Shown piece after piece: positions 17,301 to 24,400 of a stretch of 64,000 nt of DNA. Positions within the stretch are counted from its first letter, which is position 1, and each line of letters opens with the position of its first letter. The notes beneath the pieces were generated by a model. That model was given only the letters and a program-made list of their open reading frames with translations. It was not told the origin of the DNA and ran no database searches. Source of the stretch: Catellatospora tritici (GTDB taxonomy: Bacteria > Actinomycetota > Actinomycetes > Mycobacteriales > Micromonosporaceae); contig NZ_JAHRCY010000003.1 in the NCBI RefSeq assembly GCF_019083965.1, positions 384,706-448,705 on the forward strand, read 5' to 3'. A program made the translations under genes and the position numbers.

Positions 17301-18368
17301 GCGGGCCAGCTCACGGCGGCTGGACTGGTCCCCATGCAGGTTCTGCACCAGGTCGGACAGGCCCACGTGGGCCAACCGGTCGAGCACGGCGTCGATCGCC
17401 GCCCGCTTCTCGGCCACGAACAGCGCGGTGCGCCCGCGCGCGGCCAACGCCATGATCATGTTGGCGATGGTCTGGCTCTTGCCCGTCCCCGGTGGACCCT
17501 TCACCACCAGGTGGTGCCCGGCCACCGCCGCGTTCACCGCGTAGCTCTGCGACGAGTCGGCGTCCAGGACCAAGAACTCGTCGGACGGGGCGACATGGTC
17601 GGGCTGGTCCACCGGGATCGGCTCGGTCGCGTACAGCGAACCCAGCGCCTCCGGGTCACCGGCCAGCGCGGCGATCACGTCACTGTCGGACAGCAGCCGC
17701 GAATGCTCGGTGATGTCGGTGACCATGGGCAGCTTCTCGTACAGGAACGTGCCTGCCAGCAGGTGCGGGGCGATCGCGAACCCGGGCACGTCCTGTGCCG
17801 CCTTGGCCAGCCGTTCGAACAGCGGCGCCGGGTCGTACACGCCGTCGGGCAGCGCGTCGAGCAGCTCCTCCGGGTCGACCACGAGCCCGTGCTCCTTGGC
17901 CAGCTTGAACAGCAGCACCGGGTTGACCGTCGGCTCCGGATCGGCGGTCAGCGCGAACTCGGTCTCGGCCGCCGAGGTGGTCCGGATGACCAGCCGGTGC
18001 AGCAGCACCGGTGCCCGCGGCGTACGCCCCTGCTCGTGCCAGGTCGCCAACCCGCTGGCCAGGTAGCCCGCGTCGACGCCGCGCTCCTCGGCCAGCATCC
18101 GCATCCGGGTGCGGATCGTCTTGGCCCGCCGCATCGCGTCGGCGTGCGCGGGCTCCTCTGGGAACAGTTGCCGCAGGGTGACCTGCCGCCCGGCCAGCAG
18201 CATCGTGAGCGCGGCCGGGCTGGCCCCGTCCAGCTGCAGCGTGCCCGCCTTCAGGTCGCGGTAGTACGCGAGCTGGTTGCGGCCGGAGTCGTCGATGAGC
18301 GAGTCGGCCCAGCGCCGCGCCGCCGCGGCGACGTGCGGCCTGGCCATCGGGGAGACGGGCGAAGTCAC
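14301..18368 (-). CDS. DUF4011 / SF1 helicase / PD-(D/E)XK nuclease fusion protein
   Basis: A 1355-residue cytoplasmic ATPase. Residues 15-120 resemble DUF4011 (W-x2-SLIDDSGRNQLAYYR), Walker A GPPGTGKSQT is at 291-300, the DExx box IFDEASQVEP near 829 with GDEHQLPPTDF after it, and the C-terminal helicase motif LNVAITRARRR near 1100, giving a UvrD/Upf1-like superfamily 1 helicase. Residues about 1190-1290 (IDFA..., AIEADGSTYH, RDRDRLRQQHLERLGW, RIWSTDW) match the REase_MTES_1575/Vsr-like nuclease. A short tail of about 60 residues follows. Such fusions are commonly linked to restriction or phage defence, which is an inference here. Start GTG 18368 has only a weak GGTGAAG site; ATG 18347 is the alternative. 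Overlaps NUDIX by 11 nt. Confidence 0.88.
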   Translation of the reverse strand: MTSPVSPMARPHVAAAARRWADSLIDDSGRNQLAYYRDLKAGTLQLDGASPAALTMLLAGRQVTLRQLFPEEPAHADAMRRAKTIRTRMRMLAEERGVDAGYLASGLATWHEQGRTPRAPVLLHRLVIRTTSAAETEFALTADPEPTVNPVLLFKLAKEHGLVVDPEELLDALPDGVYDPAPLFERLAKAAQDVPGFAIAPHLLAGTFLYEKLPMVTDITEHSRLLSDSDVIAALAGDPEALGSLYATEPIPVDQPDHVAPSDEFLVLDADSSQSYAVNAAVAGHHLVVKGPPGTGKSQTIANMIMALAARGRTALFVAEKRAAIDAVLDRLAHVGLSDLVQNLHGDQSSRRELARALDSRLQRARHESRPTTEQTDRDLTESRTALSRHHSALHAVHQPWGLSAYDLQTRLVGTDPAAVTRQRWKGELLTALDADAAPRLRATVVELAQLGAFDAEPGPGPWVRATFRDRAAAQEAFTLAGEVAPALERLRPQLATLAARLGLAVPATLASARKMCVLLSEVDATLARFDAAVFQADLPLWLRATAEGEQRAGLGFWARRRIVKQIREFWRGAGRPGPAELHTALAAAADQLVRWRVVSLDGQPPRTDPALAPTTAEFARVDATLTRLRTYVPVEAAADPGGQADGGGGDLGALQDELDRLALDQTDLLHTARRNELAEQVVRWQAHRLLDDLAGRGGDAAVAGAAFDHAWHSSILDEVRLSDPELSAFHGTALHAAVNRFHLADAAHITSAAQRVRHLSALNMMRVLDAHPEQQQLVRREAAKKIRHLPIRRLFEQAPDALTALKPCWAMSPLLVSQVLPARVLFDVVIFDEASQVEPVDGVTAIMRGRQVVVAGDEHQLPPTDFFNRAEGDLSDSEDGTALSDDVESLLQAFAHTLPLPQVRHLAWHYRSRDERLIAFSNAHIYGPSGNALTTFPGADIGDGISHVLVADPLAAAAASGQPMDADSPAAVAAAAAAAVPANLESSNAEVRKVVELILAHAQQRPGESLGVITMGITHAERVDAALRRALARRPELEPFFGENGHEPFFVKNIERVQGDERDAVILTVGYPKSPDGRVLYRFGPLNTKGGHRRLNVAITRARRRMTVVSSFSHLDLDPAKLRAPGAIMLRDFLEYAAAGGPRGAVTADTTVLNPFEADVFARLTEAGIPLVARHGVGGQRIDFAATHPADPRRPVLAIEADGSTYHASPTVRDRDRLRQQHLERLGWRFHRIWSTDWARQRDLEIAKARAAYDLAVAGSDLPGPQQLADAVTIRLTSAAPRRLPRPELPAGVGVADLPEQTLVELVRWIESDGLNRTEDEVVAEATEELGVPRRTAKVTDTIRAAVRQARPTS

Positions 18369-18423
18369 CGCTTCACCATCGCATCCCACCGCACCCCCCA
18401 CCAACCGCACCCACCGCCCGCCG

Positions 18424-18479
18424 GTAAGGAAGGGCCCCTTCTTATCGCTTTGCGTAGAAGAAGGGCCCCTTCCAAACGC
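18424..18479. repeat. GGGCCC-type hairpin element, copy 1
   Basis: Arms GGAAGGGCCCCTTCTT and AAGAAGGGCCCCTTCC are inverted copies with one mismatch, separated by a short loop containing ATCGCTTTGCGTAG. Copies recur at 25655, 45413 and 55627. Each arm is itself a palindrome around GGGCCC or GGGGCCC. Confidence 0.9.
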
Positions 18480-18484
18480 CGAAG

Positions 18485-18898
18485 TCAGGGGGCCATGCCG
18501 TAGCGGCGGGTGACGTGTAGGCGGATGACGAGGCGCTGGTCGGCGACCATGGCGTGGCGGTAGTCGGCCCAGTCGGGGTGCTCGCCCCGGATGCCCCGGT
18601 ACACCTCGATCAGCTCCTCGACCGCCGCGTCGCCGGGCTCGGCGGCCACGGCGGACAGCTCCACCACGCCCTCGGCGACCGCGTACCACCCGCCGTCGGC
18701 CGTGCTGACGTACAGGCTCGCGCGCGGATCGCGCCGCAGGTTGCGCACCTTCGCCCGGTCGGCGGTGCTGGAGATCCGGATGAGGTCGCCTTCTCGCAGA
18801 TAGTCGACGTTGGACAGTTGCGGCCGCCCGTCGCGCTTGAGCGCCACCAGCGCCCCGCGCCCGCTGGCGCCGATCAGGTTCCACAGTGCGTCGGTCAT
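18485..18898 (-). CDS. PPOX-class, probably F420-dependent, flavin/deazaflavin-binding protein
   Basis: A 137-residue split-barrel protein of the pyridoxamine 5'-phosphate oxidase superfamily, FDOR-B/Rv1155-like. Features: GRGALVALKRDGRPQLSNVDYL near the N-terminus, AKVRNLRRDPRASLYV (phosphate-binding Arg/Lys run) near 50-65, and WYAVAEGVVEL. In actinobacteria these bind F420 and reduce biliverdin or other substrates. The start ATG 18898 follows TAGCCT by 7 nt, a leaderless layout. It lies upstream of the helicase gene on the same strand but separated from it by a hairpin repeat. Confidence 0.85.
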   Translation of the reverse strand: MTDALWNLIGASGRGALVALKRDGRPQLSNVDYLREGDLIRISSTADRAKVRNLRRDPRASLYVSTADGGWYAVAEGVVELSAVAAEPGDAAVEELIEVYRGIRGEHPDWADYRHAMVADQRLVIRLHVTRRYGMAP

Positions 18899-18905
18899 GC
18901 CCCCG

Positions 18906-18911
18906 AGGCTA
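18906..18911 (-). promoter_or_regulatory. Putative -10 element of leaderless PPOX gene
   Basis: TAGCCT on the minus strand, 7 nt before ATG 18898. Confidence 0.5.
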
Positions 18912-19550
18912 GCCAGCCGCGGGCACGTGGCGCCGGATCACGTGGAGCAGGTCGTCCAGGTTCGCCTCGAACTCGGCGTCCCAGTCGGCGGGGCGGGCCA
19001 GCAGGTCGGCCAGCGCTCGGTGTGCGGGGGCGTCGTCGCCGAGCGACCGGCCCCGGTCCCACCGGTCCGGGCCGGGGCTGAACCGGCCGCTGACTTCGCC
19101 TGCGGCGAAGCCGAGCACGGCGGTCGAGACGAAGCGCTCCAGCCTGGGCACGCGCTGCGGCGGCACCCCGGCTTCCAGCAGGGCGGCGTAGAGGCCGTCG
19201 ACGAGCCGTACCGCGTCGGGGGTGACCGAGGCGCGGGCCAGCAGCAGGCCGAACGTCTCGGGGTGGCGCCGGGCCAGGCCGCGTACCGCGCGGGCGATCG
19301 CGCGCAGCCGGTCCTCCCAGCCGCCGCCGCTGCGCGCGGCGGGCAGCAGCTGCGCCAACAGCAGGTCGACCAGGCCGTCGAGCAGCGCGTCCTTGCTGCC
19401 CACATGGGGGTACAGCGCCATCGGCGTCACCCCGACGCGGGTGGCCACGGCCCGCATCGACAGCGCCGCCAGTCCCTTCTCCTCGGCCAGCGTGAGCGCG
19501 GCGGTGAGGATCTCGCGGCGGCGGTCGGTCTCGACACCCTGTTCCGGCAT
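18909..19550 (-). CDS. TetR-family repressor (TetR_C_1 type)
   Basis: A 213-residue regulator. The N-terminal HTH covers about residues 12-58 (ILTAALTLAEEKGLAALSMR, VGVTPMALYPHVGSKDALLDGL), and the C-terminal ligand domain resembles the TetR class that senses antibiotics or small hydrophobics. It is divergent from the ABC exporter pair, with palindromic operators in the 50-bp gap, so it very probably represses both. TACACT (19558-19563) lies 7 nt before ATG 19550, inside the operator, so self-repression is expected. Confidence 0.88.
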   Translation of the reverse strand: MPEQGVETDRRREILTAALTLAEEKGLAALSMRAVATRVGVTPMALYPHVGSKDALLDGLVDLLLAQLLPAARSGGGWEDRLRAIARAVRGLARRHPETFGLLLARASVTPDAVRLVDGLYAALLEAGVPPQRVPRLERFVSTAVLGFAAGEVSGRFSPGPDRWDRGRSLGDDAPAHRALADLLARPADWDAEFEANLDDLLHVIRRHVPAAG

Positions 19551-19553
19551 GCT

Positions 19554-19582
19554 CTACAGTGTAGATCTATACGGTGTAGATC
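19554..19582. promoter_or_regulatory. Tandem palindromic operators between TetR and ABC genes
   Basis: Two adjoining palindromes: CTACAGTGTAG (19554-19564, one central mismatch) and GATCTATACGGTGTAGATC (19564-19582, 6-bp perfect outer arms). They overlap the TetR -10 element and precede the ABC ribosome site (AAGGAG, 19587-19591 region). Confidence 0.7.
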
Positions 19583-19598
19583 ACAAAGGAGACAGGCC

Positions 19599-20303
19599 TT
19601 GCTCACCGCGTACGACCTGCGCAAGCGCTACGGCGCCAGCACCGCCCTCGACGGCTTCGACCTCACCGTCGCCCCCGGTGAGATCTGCGGCCTGATCGGC
19701 CACAACGGCGCCGGGAAGAGCACCTTCGTCGAGATCGTCACCGGCCTGACCCGCCCCGACTCCGGCACCGTCACCATCGGCGGACAGCCGCCCGCCCGCG
19801 CCCGCCACCTCGTCGGCGTCGCCCCCCAGGAGATCGCGCTCTACGTCTCCGTCACAGTCGAACGCAACCTGCGCCTGTTCGGGGGCCTGGCCGGGCTGCG
19901 TGGCCCGAGCCTGCGCACCGCCATCGACGACACCGCCGCCGCGCTGGGCCTGTCCGACGTGCTGCGCCGCCCGGTCGGGCTGCTGTCGGGCGGCCAGCGC
20001 CGCCGCACCCAGGCCGCCGCCGCGATGCTGCACCGCCCACCCCTGCTGCTACTCGACGAGCCCACCACCGGCGCCGACCCGCTCACCCGCGCCGCCCTGC
20101 TCACCCTGGTACGCGACCACGCCGCCGCCGGCGCCGCCGTCGTCTACACCACCCACTACCTGCCCGAACTCGTCGACCTGCGGGCCACGCTCGCGGTCGC
20201 CGCGCGTGGGCGCGTCATCGCCCGGGGCGGCCAGGACGAACTGCTCGCGGGCCACGAAACCCTCGACGACCTCTACCGGACCCTGGCGGTGAACCATGCG
20301 TAG
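19599..20303 (+). CDS. ABC transporter ATP-binding protein (drug/ABC-2 export type)
   Basis: A 234-residue ATPase with Walker A GHNGAGKST (about 36-44), signature LSGGQRRR (about 130) and Walker B LLLLDEPTTG. It would power the ABC-2 permease encoded next. The frame is open far upstream, but TTG 19599 follows AAAGGAG with a 7-nt spacer and begins at LLTAYDLRKRYG, the expected N-terminus. The distal HTHYLPE block (here TTHYLPEL) is normal. Overlaps the permease start by 8 nt, indicating translational coupling. Confidence 0.9.
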   Translation: MLTAYDLRKRYGASTALDGFDLTVAPGEICGLIGHNGAGKSTFVEIVTGLTRPDSGTVTIGGQPPARARHLVGVAPQEIALYVSVTVERNLRLFGGLAGLRGPSLRTAIDDTAAALGLSDVLRRPVGLLSGGQRRRTQAAAAMLHRPPLLLLDEPTTGADPLTRAALLTLVRDHAAAGAAVVYTTHYLPELVDLRATLAVAARGRVIARGGQDELLAGHETLDDLYRTLAVNHA

Positions 20304-21033
20304 CGCGGTGCTCATCCGGCACAACCTGGCCCTGCTGGCCGCCGAGCCCGGCGCGGTGATCAGCCGCATCGTGATGCCGCTGGCCATCATCACCGTGCTG
20401 CGCCCGCTGTACACCGCCGCCATCGGCCCGCAGGGCACCGCGTACGCCGTGACCGGGGCACTGGTGCTGTTCTCGCTGCTCGGACTGTCGATCGTCGGCG
20501 GCTCGCTGCTCACCGAGCGGACCTGGCACACCCTGGACCGGGTGCGCACCACCCCGGCCCGGCCGATCGAGATCCTGGTCGGCAAGGCGGTGCCGCTCGG
20601 CGGGGTGCTGCTGGCGCAGCAGGCGGTCGTGTTCTCGTACGGCGTGGTGGTCATGGGGATGCGCGTGGCGCGACCGGACCTGCTGGCCCTGGCCGCGCTG
20701 GCCTGGGCCGCCACGCTGCTGGCGCTCGGCGCGCTCGCGGCGATGCTGGTGCGCAGCCACAGCGAGCTCGGCGCGGTCAACGACCTCGGCGCGCTGGTGC
20801 TGACCACGCTCGGCGGCGCGATGGTGCCGCTGTCGCTGCTGCCCGCGTGGGCGCGAGCGGTCGCGCCCGCCTCGCCCGGCTACTGGGCCATGCGCGCCAT
20901 GCACGGCGCGGTCACCGGCGCCGCCGCCACCACCGCGACCAGCGCCGCCGTCCTCATCGGCGTCGCCACGGCCGCCGCCACCCTCGCCGCCTGGCGCATG
21001 TCCCGCGGCTGGGGCCGCTCCCGCCTCCTCTGA
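20296..21033 (+). CDS. ABC-2 type transporter permease
   Basis: A 245-residue membrane protein with six hydrophobic segments, including ALVLFSLLGLSIVGGSLLTE and a C-terminal VLIGVATAAATLAAWRM. The loop ERTWHTLDRVRTTP is the coupling-type motif of ABC-2 permeases. ATG 20296 overlaps the ATPase gene. Together with the TetR gene this looks like a small inducible efflux system. Confidence 0.88.
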   Translation: MRSAVLIRHNLALLAAEPGAVISRIVMPLAIITVLRPLYTAAIGPQGTAYAVTGALVLFSLLGLSIVGGSLLTERTWHTLDRVRTTPARPIEILVGKAVPLGGVLLAQQAVVFSYGVVVMGMRVARPDLLALAALAWAATLLALGALAAMLVRSHSELGAVNDLGALVLTTLGGAMVPLSLLPAWARAVAPASPGYWAMRAMHGAVTGAAATTATSAAVLIGVATAAATLAAWRMSRGWGRSRLL

Positions 21034-21063
21034 CCACCGGCGCGCACGCCCCACCCAACGTCA

Positions 21064-21131
21064 CCCGAGTTGCCGGGCAACTGGCCGAATGACCGCCCAA
21101 GATACGCCCAACTGCCCGGCAACCCGACTGG
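21064..21131. repeat. Type 1 palindromic element, copy C
   Basis: Imperfect inverted repeat with GTTGCCGGGCAACTGG on the left and CCAACTGCCCGGCAAC on the right. The loop, read on the minus strand, contains GGGCGTATCTTGGGCGG, so this copy is inverted relative to copy A. Located between convergent genes. Confidence 0.85.
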
Positions 21132-21238
21132 CCACCGCCCGCCCCGCCTGATCTGGACGGGCGCGGCGGGCGTGGCGGCGCGACGGTGGGTGGGCGTGGC
21201 GGCGCGACGGTGGGGCGTGGCGTGGTGGGTGGGTGTGA

Positions 21239-22319
21239 TCAGAGGTAGCAGCCGGTGGCGGGTTCGGGGGTGTGGGGGAGCAGGTCGCGGTCGCCGCGTT
21301 GGAGGGCGAAGAGTTCGGCCAGCGTGGCACCGCCGGAGTTCAGACCCACCGAGGTGCCGAGCCAGGCGCTGGCCTGGGCGAAGGGCAGCGGGCCGACCTC
21401 GATCTGGGCCAGGCAGCGGCCGGGTCGGACCACGGCCGGGTGCAGCCGGGCCAGCGGCTCGTTGGTGGTCAGGCCGACCAGTACGTCGCGGCCCTGCGCC
21501 AGCAGGCCGTCGGTCAGGTTCAGCAGGCGTGACAGCGCCTGGCCGCTGGAGGCCTTGGCCGCCGAGGAGATCAGCTCGTCGCAGTCCTCCACCAGCAGCA
21601 GCCGCCAGCGCCGCTCCTCGTGCTCGTCGTCGCCGATCGCCACCTCCATCAGGTAGCTGGAGTCGTGGAACAGGTTCTCCGGGTCGAGTACGCAGTCGAC
21701 CTGGCACCACGACGACCATGCCTGGGCCAGCGCCCGCAGTGCCGTGGTCTTGCCGGTGCCGGGCACGCCGTGCAGCAGCAGCAGGCGGCCGGAGATCGAG
21801 TCTGGCGTGAGTGTCATCAGGCGCTCCAGCGACGCGGCGACGTCGCTGGCGTAGTTGTCCCGGATCGCCGCCCAGGACGGCGTGGTGATCGGCCGGGTGC
21901 TGCGCTGCGCGCCGCGCTTGGCCGAGTGGTGCCAGAACCCCATCGAGACGCTGTCGGCGCGCTCGGCGTGCTCGTCGCGGGCGCCTCGGGTGGCGTCCTC
22001 GAGTATGCGCAGCGCCAGCTCCTCACTGGTCGCGGTGACAGTGACCTCGGCGACGCCGCCACGCCAGCGCGCGGCCCGCAGCGTCCAGCCGTCACCGGCG
22101 GCCAGGTGGCTGCGCAGCCCGTCGTCGGTGGCCACGCGTAGGACGTGGCCGTCGGCGGGCAGCAGCGGGGCGTCCTTGCGCACCTTCGGCAGCCGGGCGG
22201 TGTGCGCGTACGGCTGGTCGCCCGTGCTGAAGGGGGCCAGGATCATCGCGTCGACGATGTCGCGCGGGGTGTCGGCGTCGTCGAGGGTGAGGTTCGTCGG
22301 CAGCTGCGACAAGATGCCC
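21239..22319 (-). CDS. DUF5925 AAA ATPase
   Basis: About 359 residues. An N-terminal domain of about 170 residues (DUF5925-like) precedes an AAA module with Walker A LLLHGVPGTGKTTALRAL near 175, a Walker B-type LLLVEDCDELI, a sensor LVGLTTNEPL and an arginine-finger region HPAVVRPGRC. This AAA layout (CDC48/BCS1-like) suggests a remodelling ATPase; function unknown. The start is uncertain: ATG 22319 (MGILSQLPTN) has no clear ribosome site, and the frame continues to a GTG at 22384. Confidence 0.8.
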
Positions 22320-22396
22320 ATACCAGTGATGATCTCGCAAGTGGACCCGTCGCCATAGCAGTTTTCGCCGGGCCGCGCAGCCACGCGCTCAAGAAT

Positions 22397-23860
22397 TCAC
22401 ACGCCTAAGCGCGACCACGGTCCCCAGATGGCGAACGTCATCCCGTGTACGGCCTGCACGTTGACGAACAGCGTGTGCCCGTCGGGGCTGAACACCGACC
22501 CCGCGAACTCGTCCCGGTGGCGCGGATCGCCCACGCTGCTCACGATGCGGTTGAGCGCGATGTCGAACAGCCGCCCGTCGCGGGTCAGCCCGCGTACGTA
22601 GTTGTTGTGCTCGCCGTCCTCGCACAGGATCAGCGTGCCCGCCGCGCTGGCGGTGATGTTGTCGGGGAAGTCCAGCCCATCGGTGTGCGGCGACTGGAAC
22701 ACCAGCCGCAGCACCTGCTCACGCGGCTGGTACGCCCACACCTGCCCGCGCCCTTTGCCGAAGCCCTCGACCGCGGGACCCACGCTCTTCTCCCGCGCGC
22801 CGCCGCCCTGCGTGGAGGTGAAGAACACCGTGTCGTCGTGGTAGACCGAGCCCTCCAGGCGCGAGAACCAGGCCGCGCCGCGCTCGCGCGCCTGGTTGCC
22901 GACGTGGCACAGGGCGTCGCCGTTGGGCGTCGGCGCGTGCCGGCCCACCGCGTACGGGTACGTCGGTGCCGGATCGTCGATGTCGACCCACTCCACCGGG
23001 TACACCACCCCGGGCCGCTGCGCGGCCGCCAGGTTCGCCTCCCTCCGCCCGACCACGCGCAGCGCCTGCAGGCGCCCGCCGTCGGCCAGCCCCGGGCGTC
23101 CCGAGCCCGCCTCGACGAACACCCGCTCCGGCGGCAGATAACGGTAGAAGCAGCTGGCGTACGCGAAGTTGTCCTCGGTCAGGTAGAGCACGCCGTCGCG
23201 GGGGTCGTACGCGACCGACTCGTGTGAGAAGCGGCCCGCCGCGGTGATCGGCTCGGCCGCCGACCGGCCCTGCTGCGGCACCTCGAAGATGAACCCGTGC
23301 CGCTGTGTCAACGCCAGGTTGGGCGCCCCGCTGTAGTCGGGCGCCACGTCCGGGCCGTTGACGGTCTCCTCGCAGCTGATCCAGGCGCCCCACGGCATGC
23401 GGCCGCCGCAGCAGTTGCTGGCGGTGCCGCTGAGACTCGCGTACGCCCGGACCACCTCGCCGTACCGCGTCACCTCGACGGTGCTGGTGCCGCCCGCGCC
23501 CATCGGGTCGTAGGTCGCCGCCGCGGGGCCGAAGGCGGGGCCCGGTTCCTTGATCTCGTGGTTGCGGATGAGCACCGTGTTGCCGTCCGGGCCGGGGAAG
23601 GCGGCCATCCCGTCCGGGCGCCCCGGCAGCACGGTGCCGTCGTCGAGGTGCACAGGCTGTTCGGTGTCGTGAAACGAGCGGTACGCGAACCCGTCCGGCA
23701 GCCACAGCCGCACCAGACCGTCGCGCTGGTCGGCCGTGGCGGTCAACCGCGCCCGGACGGGTCTGGCCGGCGCGGACAGGAAGCCCGCGAACGGCCCGGC
23801 GGCGCTCAGCGCGCCCACCGCGGCCCCACGCAGCAGCGTACGCCGGTTGATGTCCACCAT
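22397..23860 (-). CDS. PhoX-family (DUF839) alkaline phosphatase
   Basis: A 487-residue exported protein. The N-terminus NRRTLLRGAAVGALSAAGPF is a twin-arginine signal, as is usual for PhoX, which assembles an Fe-Ca cofactor in the cytoplasm. The conserved cluster ASNCCGGRMPWGAWISCEE, the RNHE block (VLIRNHEI) and the C-terminal CEDGEHNNYVRGL fit DUF839. It would release phosphate from phosphoesters outside the cell. No PHO box was identified by eye. Starts at ATG 23860. Confidence 0.9.
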   Translation of the reverse strand: MVDINRRTLLRGAAVGALSAAGPFAGFLSAPARPVRARLTATADQRDGLVRLWLPDGFAYRSFHDTEQPVHLDDGTVLPGRPDGMAAFPGPDGNTVLIRNHEIKEPGPAFGPAAATYDPMGAGGTSTVEVTRYGEVVRAYASLSGTASNCCGGRMPWGAWISCEETVNGPDVAPDYSGAPNLALTQRHGFIFEVPQQGRSAAEPITAAGRFSHESVAYDPRDGVLYLTEDNFAYASCFYRYLPPERVFVEAGSGRPGLADGGRLQALRVVGRREANLAAAQRPGVVYPVEWVDIDDPAPTYPYAVGRHAPTPNGDALCHVGNQARERGAAWFSRLEGSVYHDDTVFFTSTQGGGAREKSVGPAVEGFGKGRGQVWAYQPREQVLRLVFQSPHTDGLDFPDNITASAAGTLILCEDGEHNNYVRGLTRDGRLFDIALNRIVSSVGDPRHRDEFAGSVFSPDGHTLFVNVQAVHGMTFAIWGPWSRLGV

Positions 23861-23948
23861 CGCCGTCCCCCGGGTCGGGTGCAGGACTACGACAGGTGGA
23901 ACGAGCGAGCGCGGCCGTGATCACGCCGATGTGACGCGTTCGGCCCGG

Positions 23949-24260
23949 TCAGCGCGGCAGCCGGTCCAGCACCTTGGCCGCGCACGCCGACAGCACCTGC
24001 GCCGGGTCGAAGCCCAGGCTCTCGATCGCGACCAACGCCGACAGCGCCACGTCGGCCAGTTCGTCGGCCACCTCGCGGGGCGTGTGGGTGACGCCCTTGC
24101 GCGGATTCTGGCCGGTGACCCCGATCCAGGCACGGGCCGCCTCGCCCGCCTCCTCGGTCACCTTCAGGATGCGCATCGTCTGCTGCTGCGGGCCGTTGCC
24201 GTGATGCTGGTTCAGCCAGCGCACCGCCGCGGCCACCGCCGCCCTGCTCGTCTCGTCCAC
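23949..24260 (-). CDS. MazG-like nucleotide pyrophosphohydrolase family protein
   Basis: A 103-residue all-helical protein. The metal-binding pattern is visible as EEAGEAARAW followed by EVADELADVALS (ExxE-12..28-ExxD). MazG-like enzymes hydrolyse NTPs or dNTPs and help clear aberrant nucleotides. GTG 24260 follows TAGGGT by 6 nt, a leaderless layout. It is divergent from the sliding-clamp-like gene; a nucleotide-pool enzyme opposite a replication-clamp paralogue is suggestive but not proof of a shared role. Confidence 0.85.
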   Translation of the reverse strand: MDETSRAAVAAAVRWLNQHHGNGPQQQTMRILKVTEEAGEAARAWIGVTGQNPRKGVTHTPREVADELADVALSALVAIESLGFDPAQVLSACAAKVLDRLPR

Positions 24261-24266
24261 GCAGCC

Positions 24267-24272
24267 ACCCTA
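24267..24272 (-). promoter_or_regulatory. Putative -10 element of leaderless MazG-like gene
   Basis: TAGGGT on the minus strand, 6 nt before GTG 24260. Confidence 0.5.
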
Positions 24273-24388
24273 GGCGTGCCCACGTCCCGAACGTTCGCGA
24301 CGGGTGTCGTCGTATCCCTGGGCGTATCGGTATCCCTGGGCGTCTCGGTGGCAGGAGCGCTCGCGCCAGGGTTGTCGTACCCCCGGCC

Positions 24389-24394
24389 TAGCGT
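24389..24394 (+). promoter_or_regulatory. Putative -10 element of leaderless clamp-like gene
   Basis: TAGCGT, 6 nt before ATG 24401, with no ribosome site. Confidence 0.5.
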
Positions 24395-24400
24395 GCGGCC

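Noticed and set aside
15525-18503. Very long plus-strand open frame (992 codons) opposite the helicase gene
   Set aside because: Composition is typical of antisense frames in GC-rich DNA, no recognisable domain; the helicase/nuclease motifs on the other strand are decisive.
18810-19598. Long upstream extension of the ABC ATPase frame
   Set aside because: It is antisense to the TetR gene; the ATPase start at TTG 19599 has a strong ribosome site and correct N-terminus.
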